Positions 18,032 to 26,747 of a DNA stretch of 64,000 nt are shown one piece after another. Under the pieces are notes generated by a model. That model was given only the letters and a program-made list of their open reading frames with translations, did not search any database and was not told where the DNA came from. Position 1 is the first letter of the stretch, and each line of letters begins with the position of its first letter. The translations under genes and the position numbers were made by a program. The DNA is from Paenibacillus sp. CAA11 (GTDB lineage: Bacteria; Bacillota; Bacilli; Paenibacillales; Paenibacillaceae): assembly GCF_003060825.1 (NCBI RefSeq), contig NZ_CP028922.1, positions 4,557,001 through 4,621,000 on the forward strand. Reading direction: 5' to 3'.

Positions 18032-19159
18032 TTAATAGGTATAAGCCAGTAATGCCATCAAATTGTCGAAGGAATAGGCCTGCTGCGTCTTCCCATCCGC
18101 AAAGGCTCCATCCAAAGGGCTGCCCATATCCTGAAGCTGATAAGCGGACATGCGCCTAATGCTGTCCTCGTACAGCTCCTGGTCTGAAAGCACAGAGCCG
18201 ATCATGGCTGCAATAGCGTAGATCGCCGTTGACTGAACGTCTGTTGTCGGCTGCCCCTTCTTGGTGTATTCCCCATAAAGCGCGCCCGATTTGACCTGCT
18301 CCTTAATGAAGCTGATGCTCGCCTCCTGCTGCTGCCCAACCTCAGCTAGTGCAAGAATCGTAAGCATGGACTCCACGGTATGTATATGGTCCGAGCTGTA
18401 GGCCTTTGCATCATAGTTATATCGGGTCTCGTAAAGGGGAAAGGCATCCGACAAATAGCCTCCGCGAACGATATTCAGCATATTGGAGTACAGCTTGTCT
18501 TTCGCGTCCTGCTCCAGATCCAGCATGCCTAGCGTCCTTAAATCGATATAACACAGCGTGATAGAAGGGCCTGTCATCCGATATTGATCATCGTAGAAGT
18601 CGTACATATAGCTATCTTTAACGTTATGCTCATAGAATCGCTTGCCATAGCCATCCGCTTCATTGCCATAACCCGCTTTAGGCCACACATAATCAGCCTC
18701 ATACAGCGCACGAATGATGCGCAGATCATCTACAGCTGCATTAACGGTGTATCGCTTATCCTGCTTAGGGCTGTATCTATAGCTGAAGCCCGTATTCTGA
18801 TCAAAGGTCTTCCGGGCGAGGGCCCAGTCTTTGCCGAAAGCTTCTCTACGCCCCGCGAGGACATCGTAGCGCATGAGAAGGCCGGCCGATTCACTAAGCA
18901 CCTCATGGCCTGTAGCGGCTGCCGAGGTTTGATCTGTGTCCAGATAATTGGTATAGACCCCATGCTCCCCTGACATTCGCCTCGCTATGAACTGCTCTAC
19001 TGCATTTCTCGGCGCAATATAGCCCAGCGTCTTCCCGTAGCGGTTCGGCGGGAGATCTATCCCAACTGGCGCTTTGGCATTCGTATCGGATTTGGAACAG
19101 GTGCTGAGCAGCAGCGGTAGACATACGAGAATGGTATACAGCAGCGCCTTCTTCTTCAT
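18032..19159 (-). CDS. ydaJ: YdaJ-like lipoprotein, glycoside-hydrolase-8-like
   Basis: 375 residues from ATG 19159; an ATG six bases earlier is closer to GGGGGAG and cannot be excluded. The N-terminus ends in the lipobox LLLSTC, so it is lipid-anchored. The body is helical and resembles family-8 glycoside hydrolases (QFIARRMSGEHGVYTNYLDT, SGLLMRYDVLAGR, TVNAAVDDLRIIRALYEADY), with acidic residues placed as in (alpha/alpha)6 enzymes. It is the first gene of the exopolysaccharide operon and probably cuts or trims the product outside the membrane, as hydrolases in bcs and pss operons do. Confidence 0.75.
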   Translation of the reverse strand: MKKKALLYTILVCLPLLLSTCSKSDTNAKAPVGIDLPPNRYGKTLGYIAPRNAVEQFIARRMSGEHGVYTNYLDTDQTSAAATGHEVLSESAGLLMRYDVLAGRREAFGKDWALARKTFDQNTGFSYRYSPKQDKRYTVNAAVDDLRIIRALYEADYVWPKAGYGNEADGYGKRFYEHNVKDSYMYDFYDDQYRMTGPSITLCYIDLRTLGMLDLEQDAKDKLYSNMLNIVRGGYLSDAFPLYETRYNYDAKAYSSDHIHTVESMLTILALAEVGQQQEASISFIKEQVKSGALYGEYTKKGQPTTDVQSTAIYAIAAMIGSVLSDQELYEDSIRRMSAYQLQDMGSPLDGAFADGKTQQAYSFDNLMALLAYTY

Positions 19160-19165
19160 AATCAT

Positions 19166-19452
19166 GCTCCCCCGAATGAAAATTCCTTAGATAAATCAGA
19201 TATAGCTGATTCTCGCCTATAAGCGCCTTGTCATTCATTAAACGCATTTCCCATTCCATAAAATGGACCTTTAGAAGCAATATTGACGTTAAAAAGAAGC
19301 AAATGCATAGCTCCACTCCGAAGACAGGCTCCTCCCTTGTCCGCCTGCCTGCCATTCCTGAACAGAAGCAGATCAACCCAGTGACGTTATCATAAAGCGA
19401 CGTAAGGAAAAGTCCTACTAGTAATTTATGGTATGTACGAGGATAAAAAACA
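19166..19452. other. Leader region of the exopolysaccharide operon
   Basis: About 290 bases between the ydaJ-like gene and the ecfT terminator. It should hold the operon promoter, but I find no convincing -35/-10 pair. An open frame through it begins inside the terminator and is judged spurious. Confidence 0.4.
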
Positions 19453-19494
19453 AGCAGGGCCCTCACTGCACAAGGAATCAGTGTGAGTCCTGCT
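19453..19494 (-). terminator. Terminator of the ecfAT genes
   Basis: AGCAGG and CTCAC-type arms pair with GTGAG and CCTGCT, followed on the minus strand by TTGTTTTTTA, 30 bases past the ecfT stop. Confidence 0.75.
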
Positions 19495-19523
19495 CTAAGA
19501 AAATAACGCTTTAAATCAGACCG

Positions 19524-20354
19524 CTATTTAAATATGTTGTAGAACCTCGAGCCGTTAGAGAAGGTGAGTCCCATTGAGGCCACGGCAATCCCCAGAATGA
19601 GCGCAAGGGCGACATAGTCTCCCCGTGAAAAGCGGCGAAAGCTGTACCAGGTCCGCTTGCGGCCATGCCCGAAGCCGCGAAGCTCCATGGCCGCACTGAT
19701 TTTCTCGATCCGGTCAACGCTCGTCAGAATGAGCGGCATGAGGATCGAGACAATATTCTTCAGCCGCTTCGGCAGCTTCTCCTTCCGGGAGATATCAATC
19801 CCGCGAGCCTGGGCCGAGAAGGAGATGTTCTGAAAGTCACGCTGCACATCCGGAATATAGCGCATCGCCAGCGAGACAGAGTAGGCGATCTTGTAGCTGA
19901 CACCGATCTTGTTCAAGGAGGCGGCGAACTCGCTCGGATCGGTCGTCAGGATGAACAGCAGAGCCATTGGAATGACAACGATGTATTTCAGCGTGATGTT
20001 CAGCTGATAGAAGAGCTGCTCCCAGGTCACATCATACCAGCCCACAATATGGAACAGCTCATGGCGGGTTCCGTAAATTTGTACGCCTTCATGCGGGGAG
20101 AAGAGATAGATTGCAATGTGATTCAGTAAGAAGAAGAACAGAATGACATAGAGTATGAATGAATAGTCGCTGAACTTCACTTTAGATACTTTTAGGATAA
20201 TCAGGCTGATGACCAGCATGACAGCCAAGCTGCGGGTATCATACGTAATCATAGCTGTCACCGACCAGATGATGAAGAACAGCAGCTTTGTTACCCCTGT
20301 CAGACGATGTACAGGAGAGTCGAGATCCGAGTACGTCAACATATTTACCTTCAT
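19524..20354 (-). CDS. ecfT: ECF transporter membrane protein EcfT
   Basis: 276 residues. Five or six hydrophobic helices (about 20-130 and 240-262) surround a cytoplasmic coupling region with the two Ala-Arg-Gly-type motifs of EcfT (SAQARGIDI and AAMELRGFGHG), which contact the ATPases. It links the ATPase pair to a vitamin-binding S component. Its start overlaps the stop of the ATPase gene (ATGA). One transcript with the ATPase gene is therefore very likely. Confidence 0.93.
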   Translation of the reverse strand: MKVNMLTYSDLDSPVHRLTGVTKLLFFIIWSVTAMITYDTRSLAVMLVISLIILKVSKVKFSDYSFILYVILFFFLLNHIAIYLFSPHEGVQIYGTRHELFHIVGWYDVTWEQLFYQLNITLKYIVVIPMALLFILTTDPSEFAASLNKIGVSYKIAYSVSLAMRYIPDVQRDFQNISFSAQARGIDISRKEKLPKRLKNIVSILMPLILTSVDRIEKISAAMELRGFGHGRKRTWYSFRRFSRGDYVALALILGIAVASMGLTFSNGSRFYNIFK

Positions 20355-22057
20355 GAGCTGCGAACCCTCCTGTCCTGATCGATGAACCTGTGCATCAATT
20401 GCTGAGCATCGCCGATGCCGACCCGCTGAGCCAGCCTGGCGATGGAAGTTTCCTTCAGATTAGCCGCCTCCATCACCTCCGGCAGAGTAAGGACCTTTGC
20501 CGGGTGAGCATCCGCAAGCTTGCGGCCTTCAGACAGCACGATCGTCCGGCGGGTATATTCCAACATGAGATGCATGTCATGGGTGATGATGATCACGGTC
20601 ATGCCCTGGCAGTTCAGCTCCCGCAGGAACTCCATCATATCATTGTAATGCTTGAAATCCTGTCCCGCCGTCGGTTCATCCAAGATGATCACCTCGGGGC
20701 GCAATACGAGAATAGAGGCAATCGTCACCCGTTTCTTCTGCCCGAAGCTGAGTGCGGAAATGGGCCAATTGCGCATAGCATAAAGTCCACAGACTCGAAG
20801 GACTTCATGTACCCGCTCCTGAACCTCCTCCTCACTCACTCCGCGTACACGCAGTCCAAGAGCGATCTCGTCGAAGATCATCGTCTTGGAGATCATATGA
20901 TTCGGGTTCTGCATCACAAAGCCGATGCGTTCTGCCCGCTGCTTAATCGTATCGCCCTTCAGGTCCTTATCTTTATAAAGCATGCGCCCAGATGTAGGGC
21001 GATAAAACCCGCAGATCAGCTTGGAAATCGTTGATTTACCTGCTCCATTCCGTCCGACAATACTCACCATCTCGCCCTGGCGAATCTGAAAGCCAATATC
21101 CCGAAGAATCGGGTGCCCCTTCTCATAGCTGAAGGAGACATCCTCAAGCTCCAGAATCGGCGGCTGCTCAGATTCAGCTTCTAGTACCGGCGTCTCTTCA
21201 AGCCATTCGTACAGCCGATCTTTACAGCCCTCAAGCTCAATCGTATCCACATGTCCCGGATGCATATCGGGAGTTATCGTACAGCCTGCATACTTCAATG
21301 CCGTGATATACAGCGGCTCCCGAATCCCTGTCTCGCTTAGAATTTCCGTAACTAGCAGCTCATCCGCAGACATGTCGGCTACAATTCGCCCATGCTTCAC
21401 CACCACAATCCGGTCCACATGCTGCTGCAGCACATCTTCAAGTCGGTGTTCAATTATAACGATGGTCTTCCCCGTCTCCTCATGTACCTGGTCGATCAGC
21501 TCGATAGCCTTCTTCCCTGCAGCCGGGTCCAGATTAGCCAGCGGCTCATCGAACAACAGAATATCCACGTCATTCACAAGCACTCCGCCAAGCGTCGTTT
21601 TCTGCTTTTGCCCGCCGGACAAGGCATGCGGAGACGCCCCCAAATATTGCTGGATGTCCACTGCATGGGCTGCCTCTGCAACCCGCCGCTTCATCTCCTC
21701 CTGGGAAATCGCGTCATTCTCCAGCTTGAAGGCAATGTCCTCTGCCACCGTTAAGCCGACGAATTGACCATCCGGATCCTGCAGCACGGTACCCACCTTC
21801 TCCGACAACCGGGAAATGCTTGAATCCTTAAGCTCTTCACCCAGAATCTTAAGAGAACCCGTGATCTCCCCAGGGTAATAAAATGGAATCAGACCGTTCA
21901 AGCTGTGTGCAAGCGTGCTCTTGCCCGATCCTGACGGCCCGACGATCAGCACCTTCTCCCCTTCATACAGCGTCAGCTCAATATCGTGAAGCGTCGGCTC
22001 TGACTGGGCCCGGTACTGAAACCCGAAGTGATTAAATTCGATGACAGCCTTCTTCAT
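20351..22057 (-). CDS. ecfA: Fused EcfA-type ATP-binding protein (two ABC domains)
   Basis: 568 residues from ATG 22057 behind AAGGAAG. The frame extends to 22147, but that extension reads through a terminator hairpin and is rejected. Two complete ABC cassettes are fused: the first has GPSGSGKST, LSGGQKQKTTLGG and ILLFDEPLANLD; the second has GRNGAGKST, LSFGQKKRVTIAS and VIILDEPTAGQD. In most ECF systems these are two subunits, so the fusion gives a one-chain heterodimer. It powers uptake together with EcfT and the S component encoded upstream. Confidence 0.92.
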   Translation of the reverse strand: MKKAVIEFNHFGFQYRAQSEPTLHDIELTLYEGEKVLIVGPSGSGKSTLAHSLNGLIPFYYPGEITGSLKILGEELKDSSISRLSEKVGTVLQDPDGQFVGLTVAEDIAFKLENDAISQEEMKRRVAEAAHAVDIQQYLGASPHALSGGQKQKTTLGGVLVNDVDILLFDEPLANLDPAAGKKAIELIDQVHEETGKTIVIIEHRLEDVLQQHVDRIVVVKHGRIVADMSADELLVTEILSETGIREPLYITALKYAGCTITPDMHPGHVDTIELEGCKDRLYEWLEETPVLEAESEQPPILELEDVSFSYEKGHPILRDIGFQIRQGEMVSIVGRNGAGKSTISKLICGFYRPTSGRMLYKDKDLKGDTIKQRAERIGFVMQNPNHMISKTMIFDEIALGLRVRGVSEEEVQERVHEVLRVCGLYAMRNWPISALSFGQKKRVTIASILVLRPEVIILDEPTAGQDFKHYNDMMEFLRELNCQGMTVIIITHDMHLMLEYTRRTIVLSEGRKLADAHPAKVLTLPEVMEAANLKETSIARLAQRVGIGDAQQLMHRFIDQDRRVRSS

Positions 22058-22105
22058 AGTTGAATCTTCCTTATTCATGGTTTGTTGGATAAAAAAAAAG
22101 AGAAA

Positions 22106-22131
22106 GCCGGTGGGACCCACCGACTTTTTTT
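22106..22131. terminator. Terminator between the S-component and ATPase genes
   Basis: The palindromic stem CGGTGGG-A-CCCACCG has seven T on its right and nine A on its left, so it can work in both directions. It splits the S-component gene from ecfAT and may be a partial terminator setting subunit ratios. Confidence 0.75.
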
Positions 22132-22158
22132 GCATGCATAACAACATTCCCCAAGACC

Positions 22159-22722
22159 CTAGTTCAGCTCCCGCTTCAAGCTGCCGCGCTTCGTTCTTGT
22201 CTTGGAATAAGCAAGGGCAAGCAGGGTTCCTAGAATGGCCACCGTAACCATGTTAGATATTCCGGCGATCAGCCCCTGAGTATAGACTTTGTTGACCGGC
22301 TCCGCATAGATCAGGATATCGAACGTTGGCGCGATTAGGAACCACGCTAGAGCATTAGCTACAATCTGCCCGAGATTAAATCGGATGATTTCCTTGTTCC
22401 CGAACTCCCCATCATGAATGCGGATTCTGCTTGAGAACAACCCGACGATCAGTCCCACTGCTGCCGATGCGATCACCCAGCTGAACCAGGGCGACCCATA
22501 AAAAATAGCATCCTTCAGCGTATGCCCGATCAGCCCGATTAACAGCCCGGTAACCGGACCATACAGCAGAGCGAACAGCGCAAGCACCGCATAGGTTGTC
22601 TCAATGTTCGTATTCGGAATACCGGAGGGAATAGAGCCGAACCTCCCCAATATTACGAATAATGCTGATCCAATCCCGATAGCAACCACCTTTTTGATGG
22701 ATAACGATTGATCCTTTGCCAA
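22159..22722 (-). CDS. ECF substrate-binding (S) component, UPF0397 family
   Basis: 187 residues from a TTG at 22722 behind GGGGGAGAGGACA; a longer frame to 22758 lacks such a site. About six helices. The conserved stretches [58 protein letters not shown] and [15 protein letters not shown] match the UPF0397 S-component family, often named riboflavin-type although the ligand is not settled. I see no FMN or TPP riboswitch upstream. Confidence 0.88.
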   Translation of the reverse strand: MAKDQSLSIKKVVAIGIGSALFVILGRFGSIPSGIPNTNIETTYAVLALFALLYGPVTGLLIGLIGHTLKDAIFYGSPWFSWVIASAAVGLIVGLFSSRIRIHDGEFGNKEIIRFNLGQIVANALAWFLIAPTFDILIYAEPVNKVYTQGLIAGISNMVTVAILGTLLALAYSKTRTKRGSLKRELN

Positions 22723-22883
22723 TGTCCTCTCCCCCTGATATGCGAATAATAAACCCAAATTAATAGCGTACCGTTCGTATTAACATGTGATTACCTCAAT
22801 TATACATGGGGGAAGTTGGATATACAAAGCTAAATTCAAATTTTAATGAAAAAAATTCGGGCGCGCCTTTTAAGGGGAACCTG

Positions 22884-23825
22884 CTAATGCTTGGACCAAG
22901 GCAAAGTGTTATAAATTTTATCCCCAGCCGGAACCTCTTTGCCATGTTCTAACCGCATCCCGCCTTTTGGCATAGACGGCCCTTCAATGTCACGGAAATA
23001 TAGAGGCAGCCCTTCTGACAAGAACATACTTGTGCTGGACGGGTCCTGCCGCTGATGATGGATATGCAGGTGCGGTTCGCTGGAGCTTCCGGAGTTACCG
23101 ACCTTAGCCAACAAGTCACCCTCTGCTACATGGTCGCCCACCTGTACTTTAATCGAGCCCTTCATAAGGTGAGCTAAGACCAAATAGGTCCCTGTCTCAT
23201 CGAGACGAATATAAATATGATTGCCTGGCATAGAATCATGCTCATCCGTTCCGGGTCTGTGATCCTCCTCTTTATCAGAGGCTCCCACAATAGTCCCGGA
23301 CGCTGGTGCGAACACCTCTGCGCCATAAATGCCATAGTCCTCTAGCCGCTGACTCCCCGTTCCGGCTGGCTGCACCAGCAGATCATAAGCCCAGCGTTCG
23401 CTCGGAACTACCACATGCGGATAGTTCGACTTCAGCGTGTCTCCGCCCCATCCAACCAGTACATGCTCGTCCAGCGGCAGACGGACCGATACGGCCGGGC
23501 TCATCTTGCTTAAGTCAGCCGGATAGGCTATTTGCCAAAGGCCGAGCAGCCAAAAGAGCGGCCACGCAGCAACCAAGGATAAGATCAGCACCGCAGACCA
23601 GATCGGCGCCAGCCGTTTTCTTATATAAGCCGTCCGAATCAAGGCACACACAGCAATGATGGCAGACAGCAGCCCGAAGGCGCCGAAGGCCATGAGGAAC
23701 CACCAGCTGGCAACGCCCCATGCGCCCTTTACAACGTAAATGTTGCCCCACCCTACGATCAATACTACAGCCAGGATCAGCAATAGCAGCCGAGATCCTC
23801 TCCATTTCCTCCAAATCCGCAGCAT
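22884..23825 (-). CDS. Membrane-anchored M23 (LytM-type) peptidase
   Basis: 313 residues. Three or four N-terminal helices (about 12-115) precede an extracytoplasmic M23 domain. Zinc ligands are visible in the final HLHIHHQ motif and in VLAHLMKG, with the glycine-rich fold markers VFAPASGTIVGAS and VAEGDLLAKVGNSGSSSEPH. It should cut peptidoglycan cross-links or bridge peptides at the outer membrane face. The ATG follows GGAAGGGG by nine bases, and that site lies in the 3' arm of the terminator just upstream. Confidence 0.85.
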   Translation of the reverse strand: MLRIWRKWRGSRLLLLILAVVLIVGWGNIYVVKGAWGVASWWFLMAFGAFGLLSAIIAVCALIRTAYIRKRLAPIWSAVLILSLVAAWPLFWLLGLWQIAYPADLSKMSPAVSVRLPLDEHVLVGWGGDTLKSNYPHVVVPSERWAYDLLVQPAGTGSQRLEDYGIYGAEVFAPASGTIVGASDKEEDHRPGTDEHDSMPGNHIYIRLDETGTYLVLAHLMKGSIKVQVGDHVAEGDLLAKVGNSGSSSEPHLHIHHQRQDPSSTSMFLSEGLPLYFRDIEGPSMPKGGMRLEHGKEVPAGDKIYNTLPWSKH

Positions 23826-23826
23826 A

Positions 23827-23873
23827 CAAAAAAACCCCTTCCTCTACAAATCTGCCCTTAGTGTAGAAGAAGG
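23827..23873 (-). terminator. Terminator of the upstream two-component operon, overlapping the M23 ribosome site
   Basis: On the minus strand CCTTC-x-TCTACA type arms pair around CTAAGGGCAGATT and run into TTTTTTT, directly before the M23 ATG. The 3' arm contains the GGAAGGGG Shine-Dalgarno element. Confidence 0.65.
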
Positions 23874-23930
23874 AGCTTACAGCTTACTCGAGAAATACTT
23901 ACAACTTACTAAAGATTTAAAGAGCGGAGC

Positions 23931-25052
23931 TTACCCTTCTAAACTCCCATCTGTTCCATCCGCTTGTGTCCTTGGCAGGGATAACGTAAACACCGTTTCT
24001 TCCGCGCTGCTTCTCACCGAAATGCGGCCATGATGCAGCTCCATAATCCGCTTGGCAATCGAAAGCCCCATGCCCTTGCCCCCCGTATCGCTGCTCCTTG
24101 ATCTCTCGGCACGGTACAGCTCCTCAAATAAAAAAGGCAGGTCTTCAGGGGATATAGGCTCGCCGTAATTTTTAATATCTATATGAAGATACATCCCCTC
24201 GCTATAAATTCGAAGACTTAAGCGACCACCTGTACTGCCGTAAGCGATGCTGTTGCGGATGATATTTTGCAGGCAGCGCACCAGCAGCGAAATATCCGCT
24301 TCTAGACCCCGGTTCTCCGCAGTACACTCCAGATCAAAGCGCATCCCCGCCGCCTCCAGCTGAGGCACAAAGTCGATCAGCACCTGCCGGATTAGCGCCT
24401 CGGCATCCACTTGCCCCAAACTTAGCTTGATATCACTAAAGTGCAAGTGGCAGTATTCCAGCATACTCTCAACCTGGCTCTTCAGCTCTTCGCCCTTGCG
24501 CTGCGCGATCTGCACATACCGTGCAGCAGTCTGGGCGTCTCCCCCGGAAGCCTCCAGCAGATCAAGATAGCCCAGCAGTGAGGTCAGCGGGGTCCGAAGG
24601 TCATGGGAGATATGAGTAATCATCTCATGCTTCATCCGTTCGGCCCGCTTCTGGCTGTCCAGCGTCTCCCGCATCTGCTGCACGATCTGATTCACGCTTG
24701 TGGTCAGCTCCCCAATCTCATCCTGAACCGGATCGAACAACTTGACGTCAAAGTCTCCGCTGCCCGCTTGGCTGGCCGCCTGATTTACAGCTGTGATCCG
24801 GCGGATGATACGGCGCGACAGCAGCATGAAGATCAGCACGGTCATTCCAAGGAATACAACAGAGTACAGGAAGGCGTAAGTCTCTTCCAGCTGGCTTAAC
24901 CGCTCGCGCGATAGCCCCGCAAGCGGCAGCAGCACCATCTGTACGATCATGATAAAGGCAGCCGTGCAGAAGATGGAGGCCATCAGCATGAGCAGCAGCT
25001 TAAATCCGATGCTTGTTGTCTTTTTCAACCTTGTAGCCAACCCCCCACACAT
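23931..25052 (-). CDS. Sensor histidine kinase (HAMP, HisKA, HATPase)
   Basis: 373 residues. Two membrane helices (about 17-45 and 62-85) enclose a very short outer loop, followed by HAMP-like linker RRITAVNQAA. The phospho-acceptor box is MITHISHDLRTPLTSLLGYL, the N box RCLQNIIRNSIAYG, and the G boxes DTGGKGMGLSIAKRIMELH. It should phosphorylate the regulator encoded just upstream, whose 3' end it overlaps by 53 bases. A TTG 24 bases downstream is another possible start. The short outer loop suggests sensing at or within the membrane. Confidence 0.9.
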   Translation of the reverse strand: MCGGLATRLKKTTSIGFKLLLMLMASIFCTAAFIMIVQMVLLPLAGLSRERLSQLEETYAFLYSVVFLGMTVLIFMLLSRRIIRRITAVNQAASQAGSGDFDVKLFDPVQDEIGELTTSVNQIVQQMRETLDSQKRAERMKHEMITHISHDLRTPLTSLLGYLDLLEASGGDAQTAARYVQIAQRKGEELKSQVESMLEYCHLHFSDIKLSLGQVDAEALIRQVLIDFVPQLEAAGMRFDLECTAENRGLEADISLLVRCLQNIIRNSIAYGSTGGRLSLRIYSEGMYLHIDIKNYGEPISPEDLPFLFEELYRAERSRSSDTGGKGMGLSIAKRIMELHHGRISVRSSAEETVFTLSLPRTQADGTDGSLEG

Positions 25053-25719
25053 TCAAGATCACCTTCGGATTTCTGGAGTCTTCTTCAATCTTCTCGCGCA
25101 GCCTGGCAATGTGAACCATGACTGTGCTTGCGCTGCCTTCCAGGGATCGTTCTCCCCATACCCGCTCGAAGATTTCCTCCAGCGAAAACACCCTGCCGGC
25201 ATTCTTCACAAGCAGCAGCAGAATATCATACTCTGTCCGAGTCAGCTTAATCTTCCGATCATACAGAAATACATTTCGAGCCGCCTCTTCAATCCGAAGG
25301 CCATGATAATGTATAGTCTCTGCCTGCTGCTGCGTGTGTCGGTCCGTCATATAGCTGTATCTTCTTAACTGGGCTTCAACCCGCGCCGCCAATTCAATCA
25401 GGCTGAAGGGCTTCACGATGTAATCGTCCGCCCCTGTCCGCAGTCCTACCACTTTATCCATATCCGTAGATTTAGCGCTTAACAGCAGAATGGGAATGTC
25501 CTTGCTCTCCCGAATTCTTCGGCAGACCTCGAAGCCATCCATTCGGGGCATCATAAGATCGAGAACCACTAGGTCAACTGCACGGGTATTCAGCAGCTCC
25601 AGAGCTTCTTGCCCGCTGAGGGCTGTAAGCACAGCATAACCCTCCAGACTTAAATACTCCCCGATCAAATTAACAATATCCCGATCATCATCCACGATTA
25701 ATACCTGCTGCACACCCAT
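25000..25719 (-). CDS. OmpR-family response regulator
   Basis: 239 residues. Receiver domain (1-120) with the acidic pocket VDDDRD, phospho-acceptor Asp in VVLDLMMPRMDG, switch Ser in LLLSAKS and Lys in YIVKPFS. The C-terminal winged helix (about 145-235) has LTRTEYDILLLLVKNAG and IARLREKIEEDSRNPKVI. Partner of the overlapping kinase. Targets are not evident; the pair reads toward the M23 peptidase gene but a terminator intervenes. Confidence 0.93.
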   Translation of the reverse strand: MGVQQVLIVDDDRDIVNLIGEYLSLEGYAVLTALSGQEALELLNTRAVDLVVLDLMMPRMDGFEVCRRIRESKDIPILLLSAKSTDMDKVVGLRTGADDYIVKPFSLIELAARVEAQLRRYSYMTDRHTQQQAETIHYHGLRIEEAARNVFLYDRKIKLTRTEYDILLLLVKNAGRVFSLEEIFERVWGERSLEGSASTVMVHIARLREKIEEDSRNPKVILNVWGVGYKVEKDNKHRI

Positions 25720-25902
25720 TCACCAGCGCCCCCGATATCCTTTAGTTCTTGTATAACAGTTCCATTATGTCATGTTTTTCCAACCTGGGTCTAGGCTATA
25801 TCCCCTTCCTGGACTGGCAGCCTACAATATTAGAAGGGAATACGCTATACTACAACTAAAAAAACCTATGTCACTCCAAGAAACAGAACAGGAGGCGTCC
25901 TT

Positions 25903-26667
25903 ATGAAAGCCTTGATTCTTGCCGCAGGCTACGCAACGAGACTATATCCCCTAACCCTGAACCAGCCCAAAGCGCTGCTTCCGGTTCATCAAGGCAAAGC
26001 CGTGCTGGACTATATCATAGATCGGCTGGAAGAGGTCGATGGCATCACAGGAATCGTACTGGTAACAAACCATAAGTATTATGGAGCCTTCGTCGATTGG
26101 GCTGACCGCAGGCAGATGGGCAAAGACCTCAAAATTATAGATGACGGCACCCAATCTGTAGACGATAAGCTGGGGGCCATCGGAGATATTCAGTATGTTC
26201 TGGAACAGGAGCAGCTGCAGCTGCAAGACGATCTGTTGGTAATGGCAGCAGATAACTTGTTTACGTTCGGACTAAGCGGATTCATTGAATATTTCTATAA
26301 AATGAACAGAGACTGCATTCTGGTGAAGGTCACAGAGGATGAGCAGGAGCTGCAGAGCATCGGCGTAGCCGAGCTGGATGAGAAGAGCCGCGTCATCTCC
26401 TTCGAAGAGAAGCCGGCTGTTCCGAAGTCCAATCTGGGCGTATATGCCTTGTATTTATATAAAAAAGAAACCCTCCCGCTGTTTCGAACCTACCTGGCCG
26501 AGGGGCATTCTGCCGATTCGCCGAGCCGCTTCCCCGAATGGCTATACCGCCGCCAGGAAGTTATGGCTTATAGGGCAGAGGGAGAAATCTACGATATAGG
26601 CACCCCGGAGGCCTACGAGGAGATTCAGCGGTTATTTGCAAGCGGCCAGCTTCCTCACAGCAAATAA
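25903..26667 (+). CDS. RmlA-like sugar-phosphate nucleotidyltransferase
   Basis: 254 residues. The N-terminal signature LILAAGYATRLYPLTLNQPKALLPV is the pyrophosphorylase loop that binds NTP, and MAADNLF carries a metal-binding acidic residue. The length suits a minimal nucleotidyltransferase without the left-handed beta-helix of GlmU. It would form an NDP-sugar from a sugar phosphate, perhaps for wall polymers or the exopolysaccharide, but which sugar is not readable. GGAGGCGTCCTT precedes the ATG. It is a single plus-strand gene in a minus-strand region. Confidence 0.85.
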   Translation: MKALILAAGYATRLYPLTLNQPKALLPVHQGKAVLDYIIDRLEEVDGITGIVLVTNHKYYGAFVDWADRRQMGKDLKIIDDGTQSVDDKLGAIGDIQYVLEQEQLQLQDDLLVMAADNLFTFGLSGFIEYFYKMNRDCILVKVTEDEQELQSIGVAELDEKSRVISFEEKPAVPKSNLGVYALYLYKKETLPLFRTYLAEGHSADSPSRFPEWLYRRQEVMAYRAEGEIYDIGTPEAYEEIQRLFASGQLPHSK

Positions 26668-26696
26668 CAGCTCCCGATGCTATGGGAGCTGTTATT
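26663..26696 (+). terminator. Terminator overlapping the nucleotidyltransferase stop codon
   Basis: AATAACAGCTCCC pairs with GGGAGCTGTTATT across an 8-base loop, then CTTCCCC. The TAA stop lies in the 5' arm. Confidence 0.75.
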
Positions 26697-26747
26697 CTTC
26701 CCCTGACTACGATTCTGTCTATCCCCCTACATGGACCAGCCTTGCCG

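Noticed and set aside
18903-19466. A 187-codon minus frame upstream of and overlapping the ydaJ-like gene
   Set aside because: Its start lies inside the ecfT terminator hairpin, it has no ribosome site, and it overlaps the lipoprotein gene in another frame.
22058-22147. A longer N-terminus for the fused EcfA protein
   Set aside because: The extension reads through the terminator stem and T-run; ATG 22057 has a ribosome site and fits the family start.
22723-22883. FMN or TPP riboswitch upstream of the S-component gene
   Set aside because: None of the conserved riboswitch sequence elements is visible in the short leader.
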